Source: an uncultured Lysobacterales bacterium (GTDB lineage Bacteria > Pseudomonadota > Gammaproteobacteria > Xanthomonadales > SZUA-36). Taken from it: a stretch of 5,021 nt of DNA. This document shows, one piece after another, positions 1 to 5,021 of this stretch. Location: contig CALKKN010000187.1 in the NCBI GenBank assembly GCA_937995275.1, forward strand, positions 1 through 5,021, given 5' to 3'. Made by a program: the position numbers and the translations under genes. The notes under the pieces are model-generated. The model saw only the letters and a program-made list of their open reading frames with translations. It was not told where the DNA came from and did no database searches. Position 1 is the first letter of the stretch; every line of letters starts with the position of its first letter.

Positions 1-117
1 GTGTTCGACGAGGAATACGCCAACGCCAAGCTGCTGCCGGATGACTACCTGTTGATCATCCTCAACAACGACCGCAGCGAGTTCGGTTTGCGTTACATCC
101 TGAACTTCGGCCGTTAG
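1..117 (+). CDS. C-terminal end of an unidentified protein (5' end outside window)
   Basis: Frame 1 is open from the first base to a TAG at 115-117 and encodes 38 residues ending in EFGLRYILNFGR. The gene presumably begins upstream of the window; the GTG at base 1 happens to be in frame but need not be a start. The last residues alternate hydrophobic or aromatic with polar or small positions (F-L-Y-L-F), as seen in closing strands of outer-membrane beta-barrels, but the fragment is too short to assign a family and I do not recognise it. It converges on the histidine kinase gene, whose stop lies 30 bases downstream. That this is real coding sequence rests on frame continuity and ordinary codon use. 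Confidence 0.55.
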   Translation: MFDEEYANAKLLPDDYLLIILNNDRSEFGLRYILNFGR

Positions 118-138
118 CGCTTCGGATTTGCGGGAACC

Positions 139-160
139 GGCGGCGGCTCAGGCCGCCGCC
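139..160. terminator. Perfect GC-rich hairpin between convergent genes; possible weak terminator
   Basis: GGCGGCGGC at 139-147 and GCCGCCGCC at 152-160 form a 9-bp perfect stem with a TCAG loop. It sits between the plus-strand gene ending at 117 and the minus-strand kinase, and includes the kinase stop codon (148-150) and its last Ala codons. Neither strand has a T-run after the stem, so it lacks the classical intrinsic terminator tail. It could slow polymerase from either side or protect transcript 3' ends. The Ala-rich end of the kinase could also create such a palindrome by chance. Confidence 0.35.
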
Positions 161-1650
161 CGCACCGGTATGTCGAATTCGAAGCGCGTCCCCTGGTTCG
201 GGGCGCTGCGGACCGTGATGCGGCTGCCGTGCAGGTCGAGTATCCGTTTCACGATGGCCAGCCCCAGGCCGGCCGAAGTGGAGCGGCCTTCCTCGCCCTG
301 CTCGCTGCGGTAGAAACGGTCGAAAATCCGATCCAGATCGCCCTCGGCGATGCCGCAGCCCGTGTCGGCCACGGCCACGGCGACCCGGTCGGGCTGTGGG
401 TCCAGGCTGATCGTGATGCTGCCGCCGGCCGGCGTGTACTTGAGCGCGTTGCGCAGCAGGTTTTCCAGCACGCGCTGGATCAGGCCGATGTCGGCATGGA
501 CCAGGGTGGTGCGGGACGGCGCCTGGACCTCGAGGGCGATACCCCTCTTCTGCGCTTCCAGCTCGAATTCCTGGGTGACGTCCTGCAGGAGTTCCGCGAG
601 CGGGAAGGTCTCCAGCGAGGGCTCGATGCTGGCCGAATCCAGCTTGGACAACTCGAACAGGTCCCCGATCAGACGCCGCAGGCGCAACGAGTGCTTGCGG
701 GTGATCTCCAGGTAACGCAGCCGTTCGGCCTCGCTCAGCGAGTCGTTCTTCAACAGCAGTGTCTCCACGTAGCCGTGCATGGATGCCAGCGGCGTCCGCA
801 GGTCGTGGGATACGTTGCTGATCAGCTCGCGGCGCAGGCGGTCGGTCTCTTGCAGGCTTTCAACCTGTTCCCGGATCTTGTCGGCCATGCGGCTGAAGGC
901 GTCACGCAGCTGCCCGATTTCGTCGGCCGCCGGAGGCCCTTTGCCCGGGTCCTCCGGGGGCGGGATCGCGTCGGGTTCGAACCCGGAGCGGGTAAAGCGC
1001 TGCACGTCCGCCGTCAGCCTGGTCAGGCGGCGGGTCAGCAGACCGAACACCAGCAGGCCCACGCCGAACGCCACGAGCACGATGGCGAGCAGTGCGCCGA
1101 GGCTGGTCTTTTGCACGTAGCTGCCGCGCACGCTCTCGGCCAATTCGTCGTATTTCTGGCCGCCCAGGATGGCATACAGGTAGCCCTGCAGAACGTCGCT
1201 ATGCATCACCGGGTGCGCCGAGAAGATCTTCTGGCGGTCCAGGTGACGCGGATCGGTGCCGCGCAGCGGCATCGCGCTGTCGCCGGCCATCAGTTGGCGC
1301 ACCGGCTCCAGCGCAACCCGCTCGACCTGCACCGCATCGGGCGGCAGCGCGTGGGCCAGGATGCGGCCCTCGGTATCCAGCAGGTAGATCTCGACGGTGG
1401 GGTTGATGATCATTGCCCGCTGCGCCAGCAGGGACAGGGCGTCTTCCTTGACCTCGCCATCCTCGATCAGCTGCATCTCACCGGTTACGTACATGGCGAT
1501 CGAGGCATTCAGGCGCTGCGTGATTTCCTCGTAATACAGCCGCGTGGTGAACTGCTCCAGTGCAAAAAAGCCGCCGCCGATCAGCGCGACGATCAACAAC
1601 AGGGCCAGCCCGAGGCGGGCGAACAAGGTGTTCCTGAAGCTGTCGGGCAC
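148..1650 (-). CDS. Membrane sensor histidine kinase of a two-component system (HAMP, HisKA, HATPase_c)
   Basis: This 500-residue inner-membrane sensor kinase should autophosphorylate on His and pass the phosphate to the response regulator encoded just upstream. Domain order: TM1 about 12-31; periplasmic sensor about 32-184; TM2 about 185-206; HAMP about 207-262; HisKA with H-box SHDLRTP (phospho-acceptor H282); and the ATPase with N-box ENLLRNALKYTP (N397, N401), G1 DTGCGI (D429), F-box IFDRFYR (442-448) and G2 GLGLAI (461-466). All catalytic motifs are intact, so an active kinase is expected. The sensor segment has a Cache/PAS-like pattern (IYLLDTEGRILAH, then GYLYAILGG), but its ligand is unknown. 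The start is GTG at 1648-1650, five bases after the regulator's stop, with no strong Shine-Dalgarno site, so translational coupling is likely. Topology resembles BaeS/PhoR-like kinases, but no specific orthologue is recognised. Confidence 0.95.
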   Translation of the reverse strand: MPDSFRNTLFARLGLALLLIVALIGGGFFALEQFTTRLYYEEITQRLNASIAMYVTGEMQLIEDGEVKEDALSLLAQRAMIINPTVEIYLLDTEGRILAHALPPDAVQVERVALEPVRQLMAGDSAMPLRGTDPRHLDRQKIFSAHPVMHSDVLQGYLYAILGGQKYDELAESVRGSYVQKTSLGALLAIVLVAFGVGLLVFGLLTRRLTRLTADVQRFTRSGFEPDAIPPPEDPGKGPPAADEIGQLRDAFSRMADKIREQVESLQETDRLRRELISNVSHDLRTPLASMHGYVETLLLKNDSLSEAERLRYLEITRKHSLRLRRLIGDLFELSKLDSASIEPSLETFPLAELLQDVTQEFELEAQKRGIALEVQAPSRTTLVHADIGLIQRVLENLLRNALKYTPAGGSITISLDPQPDRVAVAVADTGCGIAEGDLDRIFDRFYRSEQGEEGRSTSAGLGLAIVKRILDLHGSRITVRSAPNQGTRFEFDIPVRAAA

Positions 1651-1655
1651 GGCGT

Positions 1656-2375
1656 CTATACGGCCCGCAGATGCGTATTGCGATCGAGCTTGTAGCCGAC
1701 GCCCCAGACCGTCACGATGAACTCGGGATGGGCCGGGTCCGGCTCGATTTTCGAACGCAGGCGGTTGATGTGGGAGTTGACCGTGTGTTCATAGCCCTCG
1801 TGTCCGTAACCCCAGACGCTATCCAGCAGTTGCGTGCGGCTGAACACCCGCCCCGGGTGCCGGACGAAGTGCAGCAGCAGGTCGAATTCGCGTGCCGTCA
1901 GCGACATCGACTCGCCCTCGACGGCGACCTGCCGCCCGGCAGGGTCGATCGTCAGCGGGCCGATCGTCAACGCCTCCTCGCCCCCCGGGAAGCGCTTTGA
2001 CAGCGACTCGACGCGGCGGAAGATAGCCTTCACCCGCGCCATCAGTTCCGAGACGCTGAACGGCTTGGTCACGTAGTCGTCGGCGCCCAGTTCCAGGCCC
2101 AGCACCCGGTCCAGCTCGGAAGACTTCGAGGTCAGCATCAGGATGGGCATGTAACGGGATTCGCGGCGCAGCGCCCGGCAGACAGACAGGCCGTCGGGGC
2201 CCGGCAGCCGCAGGTCCAGGATCACGAGGTCCCAGTCACGGGCCAGGCCGAGACGCTTCGCCTCGTTGCCGTCGCGGGCCACGGTGACTTCGCAATCGAT
2301 GTCTTCGAGGTGCAGGGCCAGCAGGTCTGCTATGTCCCGCTCGTCCTCCACCACCAGTACTTCTTTCCTGTTCAA
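1656..2375 (-). CDS. OmpR/PhoB-family DNA-binding response regulator
   Basis: This cytoplasmic transcription factor is the partner of the adjacent kinase. Counting from the TTG start it has 239 residues. The receiver domain (about 5-118) has acidic residues E10, D11 and E12, phospho-acceptor D54 in VILDLRLP, T82 and K104 in TKPF. The C-terminal winged helix (about 135-235) has the family features SLTAREFDLLLHF, the recognition-helix region HTVNSHINRLRSKIE and the closing VTVWGVGYKL. I chose TTG at 2373-2375 because GAGGGA (plus-strand 2382-2387) lies six bases upstream and because the protein then begins a few residues before the first receiver strand, as is usual. The frame stays open to an ATG at 2435, which would add 20 residues unlike the family and has a poorer binding site. 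It is the first gene of a regulator-kinase operon. The regulon is not evident; autoregulation or control of the divergent operon is possible but no operator repeat was identified. Confidence 0.93.
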   Translation of the reverse strand: MNRKEVLVVEDERDIADLLALHLEDIDCEVTVARDGNEAKRLGLARDWDLVILDLRLPGPDGLSVCRALRRESRYMPILMLTSKSSELDRVLGLELGADDYVTKPFSVSELMARVKAIFRRVESLSKRFPGGEEALTIGPLTIDPAGRQVAVEGESMSLTAREFDLLLHFVRHPGRVFSRTQLLDSVWGYGHEGYEHTVNSHINRLRSKIEPDPAHPEFIVTVWGVGYKLDRNTHLRAV

Positions 2376-2381
2376 CTTAGG

Positions 2382-2387
2382 TCCCTC
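2382..2387 (-). promoter_or_regulatory. Shine-Dalgarno site that decides the regulator's TTG start
   Basis: On the minus strand this reads GAGGGA, six bases before TTG at 2375-2373. It supports the non-ATG start over the upstream in-frame ATG at 2435. Confidence 0.6.
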
Positions 2388-2486
2388 GTCGTGTTGCTCG
2401 AAGACATAAGACCCGGCAACCCGCAAAATGATCACGGCCAGTCTTCACCCAAGGCGAAATTGGGGTGGTGGGATACCTTCGAACCG

Positions 2487-2516
2487 TTGGGAACCGGCCC
2501 GCGAAAGGAATACACT
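2487..2516 (+). promoter_or_regulatory. Weak candidate sigma70-type promoter for the plus-strand operon
   Basis: TTGGGA (2487-2492) and TACACT (2511-2516) are separated by 18 bases and each match four of six consensus positions. If used, transcription would begin at about 2523, after the ATG at 2518 and before the ATG at 2550, favouring the latter as the real start. Matches this weak arise easily by chance, and the region between the divergent genes (2376-2549) shows no better candidate. Confidence 0.2.
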
Positions 2517-2520
2517 CATG
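2504..2520 (+). promoter_or_regulatory. Strong Shine-Dalgarno site plus ATG opening a 16-codon ORF (2518-2568)
   Basis: AAAGGA (2504-2509) lies eight bases before ATG at 2518-2520, the best ribosome binding site in the divergent region. That frame encodes only MSGLMSCADPQWSNAS before TGA at 2566-2568, and overlaps the first codons of the unknown gene in another frame. It could be a short upstream ORF coupled to the downstream gene, or the true start of that gene separated by a one-base frameshift at the C5 run (2544-2548). The peptide has no run of a single amino acid that would suggest a classical attenuator. Confidence 0.4.
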
Positions 2521-2549
2521 TCTGGACTGATGAGTTGCGCAGACCCCCA

Positions 2550-2987
2550 ATGGTCGAACGCGAGCTGATACGCTACGCGGCCTATTTCAAAGGCTGGTGC
2601 CAGGCCTTCGGCGAACACCAGGGCATGCGGTGCACGGAGAGCGGGATCGACTGGCTGCTGGCGGACCACCAGCTGGGACTGGTCCTGCCCTCGGATATGG
2701 TCAAGTCGCTGCACCGTGAGGTTTTGCTGCGCCGGCGTACGCCCAGCCTGATTTTCCGCGACGAATGCATCGAGGTGGGCGCGCTGAGGATTCCGCTGGA
2801 AAGAAAGCGGGAGCAGAAAGCGCTGGACGCGGTCGCGGAAATCCTCGCCAGCCCCGAGGCCGTGCATCTGTACCTGACCTCGCACCTGCTCTACGGCGGC
2901 GGCAACCGCATCATCACCTTTTCGAACAGAAAACCGCTGCTGATCATCTACAAGGTTATCGGGACCATGCGAGTGAGCATGGAATGA
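2550..2987 (+). CDS. Conserved-looking hypothetical protein, first gene of an operon with a zinc metallopeptidase
   Basis: This 145-residue protein, beginning MVERELIRYAAYFKGW, is not one I recognise. It appears cytosolic: there is no signal peptide and no clear membrane helix. The N-terminal half is mixed helical with Trp and Cys residues (W16, C18, C28, W35). A charged helix follows (IPLERKREQKALDAVAEILA, about 81-100). The C-terminus is strand-like and hydrophobic (RIITFSNRKPLLIIYKVIGTMRVSME) after a GGG turn at 116-118. I chose ATG 2550 because it is the only in-frame ATG near the gene's 5' end and fits the divergent spacing, but its binding site is poor. TTG at 2535 is an alternative, and the frame stays open upstream into the regulator gene on the opposite strand. 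Its last bases overlap the metallopeptidase start by four (ATGA at 2984-2987), so the two are probably co-translated. No function is proposed. Confidence 0.7.
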   Translation: MVERELIRYAAYFKGWCQAFGEHQGMRCTESGIDWLLADHQLGLVLPSDMVKSLHREVLLRRRTPSLIFRDECIEVGALRIPLERKREQKALDAVAEILASPEAVHLYLTSHLLYGGGNRIITFSNRKPLLIIYKVIGTMRVSME

Positions 2988-3748
2988 GCCCGGCCCGCGC
3001 TGCCCGCCGACCCCGCAAGCCGGAGCCCCTGCGCCACGCAGGCCGTACGATCGACTACGAAATCACGCACCGGCCGCGCGTCCGGCGCAACATTCATCTC
3101 GAGCTTGCCGACGGCGGTGGGCTGAGGGTGGTCGCCCCGCGCCGCGTGAGCCGGCGCGATGTTCACCGCATGCTGCAGGAGAACGTGACCTGGGTCGCAC
3201 GCTTCCTGGATTCCGCCCGCACGCGCCAGAATGAGTTGCCGCCTCTGCGGTACGTGGAAGGCGAGGAGCATCTGCTGCTCGGGCAGCCGTATCCCCTTGA
3301 AATCCGGACGCACGGGGGCCGGCGGCGACGCGTGGACTGGGAGGACGGCAGGATTCGCATGCTGGCTCCCGTGCCTGCAGAAGCGGGGCGGATCAGGGAC
3401 CAGTTGCTGCGCTGGTACCGGGAGCGGGCCCTGGCCGAGTTCAGCTGCCGTCTTGCGGCCATCTCAGCCGCAGCGGAGTGGACGGGCGGGCAGCCGCCGG
3501 AGCTGCGGCTGCGCCGGATGACGGCGAGCTGGGGCACCTGTTCTGTAGCCGGCGTGATCACGCTGAACCCGCTATTGCTCCGGGCGCCGCCCCATTGTGT
3601 GGACTATGTGATCGCCCACGAGGTCTGTCACCTCCGGGAGCACAACCACGGACCACGATTCTACGATCTGCAGCGGCATCTGTATCCGGACTGGCGGGAG
3701 GCCCGCCGCCATCTCCGCGAGCACGGCCACATTTATTTGCACCTGTAA
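2984..3748 (+). CDS. YgjP-like (DUF45 / M48-type) zinc metallopeptidase
   Basis: The 254-residue product is a probable cytosolic zinc-dependent peptidase of the YgjP-like family. The diagnostic C-terminal block is complete: SWGTCSVAGVITLNPLLL (about 182-199), APPHCVDYVIAHEVCHLREH, then NHGPRFYDL. Zinc ligands are predicted as H212 and H216 of the HEVCH motif and H222 six residues further on, with E213 as the catalytic base. The final YPDWREARRHLRE segment is also typical. The N-terminal strand-rich half (ITHRPRVRRNIHLEL, then LRVVAPRRVSRRDVHRML) matches the usual arrangement, and the length is normal. There is no signal peptide; the first 20 residues are basic. The ATG overlaps the upstream gene's stop as ATGA, which fixes the start and implies coupling. 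Cellular substrates of this family are largely undefined; proteins of this fold also occur with restriction systems, but none is visible here. Confidence 0.9.
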   Translation: MSPARAARRPRKPEPLRHAGRTIDYEITHRPRVRRNIHLELADGGGLRVVAPRRVSRRDVHRMLQENVTWVARFLDSARTRQNELPPLRYVEGEEHLLLGQPYPLEIRTHGGRRRRVDWEDGRIRMLAPVPAEAGRIRDQLLRWYRERALAEFSCRLAAISAAAEWTGGQPPELRLRRMTASWGTCSVAGVITLNPLLLRAPPHCVDYVIAHEVCHLREHNHGPRFYDLQRHLYPDWREARRHLREHGHIYLHL

Positions 3749-3754
3749 TGGCGG

Positions 3755-3853
3755 CTGTAGGAGCGACGCGCGACGGCATTCAGCCAGCGCTTCTTTCGGC
3801 TGCGCCGAAAACCGCACCGGCTTCATTGCCTGCGCTTTAGCCGCGATTGTGGT
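3755..3853. repeat. REP-like palindromic element between the metallopeptidase and the edd relic
   Basis: The gene-free stretch 3749-3853 begins with CTGTAGGAGCGACGC (3755-3769) and ends with GCTTTAGCCGCGATTGTGG (3834-3852). These correspond to the left and right parts of the REP-type repeat written TGTAGGAGCGGCTTTAGCCGCGATTG in xanthomonads and relatives, here separated by about 65 bases. Between them lies a perfect 7-bp hairpin (3794-3810). The arrangement suggests a composite or interrupted REP unit. Assignment rests on memory of the repeat style; copy number in the genome would settle it. Confidence 0.5.
3794..3810. terminator. Hairpin inside the REP-like region, possible bidirectional transcript end
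   Basis: TTTCGGC (3794-3800), a TGC loop and GCCGAAA (3804-3810) form a perfect 7-bp stem. It lies 45 bases after the metallopeptidase stop and downstream of the convergent edd relic, where a terminator for both operons would be expected. Neither strand has a clear T-tract after the stem, so strong intrinsic termination is not supported. Confidence 0.3.
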
Positions 3854-4048
3854 TTAGTTGCTTCGAACCCGGCCCCTGTCGGGCAGATGGCCGAACCTCA
3901 GCGCGCCGATCAGCATGCCCGGCACGATCTTGTCGCAGACCCCGAGGTACAGCGCCGCCTCGACCCGTTCCAGGTACCGCGCTCGCTCGTCCGCGCTGCG
4001 GCGGCGGATGCGTTTGGTGACGGCCTCGATGGTCGCGTTCAACGGCAC
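3854..4048 (-). pseudogene. edd: Relic of edd, 6-phosphogluconate dehydratase, with internal and C-terminal deletions
   Basis: An intact Edd (about 600 residues) dehydrates 6-phosphogluconate to KDPG in the Entner-Doudoroff pathway and carries an iron-sulfur cluster. Here only 64 codons remain from GTG at 4046-4048. Residues 4-32 ([29 protein letters not shown]) align with the extreme N-terminus of Edd (E. coli NPQLLRVTNRIIERSRETRSAYLARIEQA, from memory). Residues 32-56 ([25 protein letters not shown]) align with the cluster-binding block near E. coli residues 148-172. About 115-120 residues between them are missing in frame, and everything after FGHLP is replaced by eight unrelated residues and TAA at 3854-3856. 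A binding site GGCAGG (plus-strand 4057-4062) still lies eight bases before the GTG, 16 bases after pgl, matching a former zwf-pgl-edd operon. The product cannot be a working dehydratase. A small translated peptide is possible but unlikely to be functional. Confidence 0.85.
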
Positions 4049-4064
4049 AGTTACGGCCTGCCGG

Positions 4065-4769
4065 TCAGGGCGCCCAGTACACCCGGAGTGGCGCCGCGTT
4101 CTGCTGCAGCACACAGCGCACGGGCAGTTCCGCGGCGGACCCGCCTGCTGCCGCCGCCTCGTACACCGCGCGCTTCTCCTGGCCGAAAAACAGCAGGTCG
4201 ATACGGCGGCTGGCCAGCACGGCGGCCGGAGTCAGGCTGACGCGCTGCGTACCAAGTCGGGGGACATTGAGCAGAGCCAGCGGTTCGGCGCTGCGCAGGG
4301 CCGTTTCGAGTTGCGGGCTGTCCGGGAACAGCGAGGCGGTATGACCGTCCGGGCCCATCCCCAGCACCACCGCGTCAAGAACAGCCGGCAGGGCCTCGGC
4401 CACCTCGGCCAGCGAATCGGGTGCGCCGCTCGGCGGCAGCAGACCTCGCAGCGTGGCGGCCGCGGCGGGCCCCTGCAGGAGTTCGCGCCGGATCATCGCC
4501 TCGTTGCGGTCCGGATGGCTGTGCGGCACCACGCGTTCGTCACTGGGCACGACCGTGATGCGCTCCCAGGGCAGCGGCAGAACGCGCAGCGCATGAAAAA
4601 ATTCGACCGGCGAGGTGCCGCCGCTGACCACCAGCGCGGCCCGTCCGGAGGCCGCCAGGGCCTCGGTCAGCGTCTCGAAAACGTCTTCGGCCAGCGCCTC
4701 CGAAGCCTCCTTGCGTGAGGCGAACGCCAGGAAACGGGGCGTGCCCGGGGTAAGCTCGTCAGTCTTCAT
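4065..4769 (-). CDS. pgl: 6-phosphogluconolactonase (DevB/SOL type)
   Basis: This cytosolic enzyme hydrolyses 6-phosphogluconolactone, the product of the zwf enzyme, to 6-phosphogluconate, the second step of the oxidative pentose phosphate route. The 234-residue protein has the family's normal length and motifs: VVSGGTSP at about 47-54, [23 protein letters not shown] at about 75-97, and the signature [14 protein letters not shown] at about 136-149 with its catalytic His (H143). I chose ATG at 4767-4769 because GGAGAG (plus-strand 4776-4781) lies six bases upstream; a GTG at 4787 in the same frame has no good site. The start overlaps the last 11 bases of zwf, so the genes are probably translationally coupled. 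The gene appears intact although the next gene of the operon, edd, is reduced to a relic. Confidence 0.95.
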   Translation of the reverse strand: MKTDELTPGTPRFLAFASRKEASEALAEDVFETLTEALAASGRAALVVSGGTSPVEFFHALRVLPLPWERITVVPSDERVVPHSHPDRNEAMIRRELLQGPAAAATLRGLLPPSGAPDSLAEVAEALPAVLDAVVLGMGPDGHTASLFPDSPQLETALRSAEPLALLNVPRLGTQRVSLTPAAVLASRRIDLLFFGQEKRAVYEAAAAGGSAAELPVRCVLQQNAAPLRVYWAP

Positions 4770-5021
4770 TGGGGTCTCTCCATTCACGGTTGTCGCGGTC
4801 CAGCAAACGGACAGCGTCGGTGGGCCCCCAGGTGCCCGCCACGTAGTCCTGCACCTTCATCCGGCGCTCGTGCCAGCTTTCGATGATGCCGTCGATCCAC
4901 CGCCAGGCCCTTTCGACCTCCTCGCGATGCATGAACAGCGCCGGATTGCCGCGCAGCACCTCCATCAGCAGGCGTTCGTAAGCGTCGGGATAGCGCACGC
5001 CGAAGGTCTCCTCGAAACTCA
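4759..5021 (-). CDS. zwf: Glucose-6-phosphate 1-dehydrogenase, C-terminal end (5' part outside window)
   Basis: The last 87 complete codons of a gene entering from the right edge are present, ending at TGA 4761-4759. They encode SFEETFGVRYPDAYERLLMEVLRGNPALFMHREEVERAW followed by RWIDGIIESW and YVAGTWGPTDAVRLLDRDNREW. This matches the conserved C-terminus of bacterial G6PDH (PDAYERLL, the G-ALF-R-EVE-AW-W pattern, and AGTWGP). The enzyme oxidises glucose-6-phosphate with NAD(P)+ to the lactone that the adjacent pgl product hydrolyses. The coenzyme and substrate sites are in the missing N-terminal part and cannot be judged. The gene overlaps pgl by 11 bases. Confidence is high from the sequence match and from the neighbour. 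Confidence 0.95.
   Translation of the reverse strand, partial: SFEETFGVRYPDAYERLLMEVLRGNPALFMHREEVERAWRWIDGIIESWHERRMKVQDYVAGTWGPTDAVRLLDRDNREWRDPNED

Noticed and set aside
229..1695. Long open frame of 488 codons on the plus strand
   Set aside because: It lies antisense to the histidine kinase, which has every expected motif. The product is a Gln/Ala/Arg/His-rich string with no recognisable domain, typical of a GC-rich antisense shadow.
2445..2885. Open frame of 146 codons on the minus strand opposite the unknown protein
   Set aside because: It could compete with the plus-strand gene at 2550-2987. The plus-strand reading is preferred because it couples by ATGA to the metallopeptidase and has a balanced composition, while the minus frame has no binding site or motif.
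2765..2983. 73-codon upstream extension of the metallopeptidase frame
   Set aside because: This stretch lies inside the upstream gene in another frame and is rich in Arg, Gly and Ala with no family similarity. The ATG at 2984 in the ATGA overlap fits the family length.
3854..4114. Treating the 86-codon frame after pgl as an intact small hypothetical gene
   Set aside because: Its first 22 codons lie inside pgl or the spacer and look non-coding. The rest is made of two separate Edd blocks, so a pseudogene fits better than a novel small protein.
3858..4718. Open frame of 286 codons on the plus strand opposite pgl
   Set aside because: It is antisense to the clearly identified pgl and edd relic. 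Its composition is low-information and rich in Arg and Gln, with no motif.
1..5021. CRISPR array, tRNA or rRNA, insertion sequence, or defence island
   Set aside because: No regularly spaced repeats, tRNA-like cloverleaf, rRNA-like stretch or transposase reading frame was seen on either strand. The YgjP-like peptidase alone, without a restriction nuclease or helicase nearby, is not evidence of a defence system.

Overview
The window is GC-rich and densely coded. Protein similarities (an OmpR-type two-component pair, a zwf-pgl-edd type cluster) and a GTAGGAGCG...TTTAGCCGCGATTG repeat of the kind common in xanthomonads, pseudomonads and relatives suggest a gammaproteobacterium. That placement is an inference from gene content and repeat style, not from a marker gene.

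Layout. Bases 1-117 (+) are the 3' end of an unidentified gene. It converges on a minus-strand two-component system: a sensor histidine kinase (148-1650) preceded in transcription order by its OmpR/PhoB-family response regulator (1656-2375, probable TTG start). Divergent from the regulator is a two-gene plus-strand operon: a 145-residue protein I do not recognise (about 2550-2987), overlapping by an ATGA junction a YgjP-like (DUF45, M48-type) zinc metallopeptidase (2984-3748). The start of the unknown protein is uncertain. The best ribosome binding site in the region serves an ATG at 2518 in another frame, which opens only a 16-codon ORF.

Bases 3749-3853 carry no gene and hold a REP-like palindromic element with an internal hairpin. 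On the far side a minus-strand central-carbon cluster is read from the right edge leftward: the C-terminal end of zwf (glucose-6-phosphate dehydrogenase), an intact pgl (6-phosphogluconolactonase), and then a short ORF that is a relic of edd (6-phosphogluconate dehydratase).

The edd relic is the most notable feature. About 29 N-terminal residues of Edd are joined in frame to the internal [10 protein letters not shown] block, with roughly 115-120 residues missing between them. Everything after the FGHLP block is gone, and the frame stops next to the REP-like element. The locus therefore keeps the oxidative pentose phosphate enzymes (zwf, pgl) but has lost the Entner-Doudoroff dehydratase at this site; a copy elsewhere in the genome cannot be excluded. 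I see no CRISPR array, tRNA, rRNA, insertion sequence or obvious new defence or mobile system.
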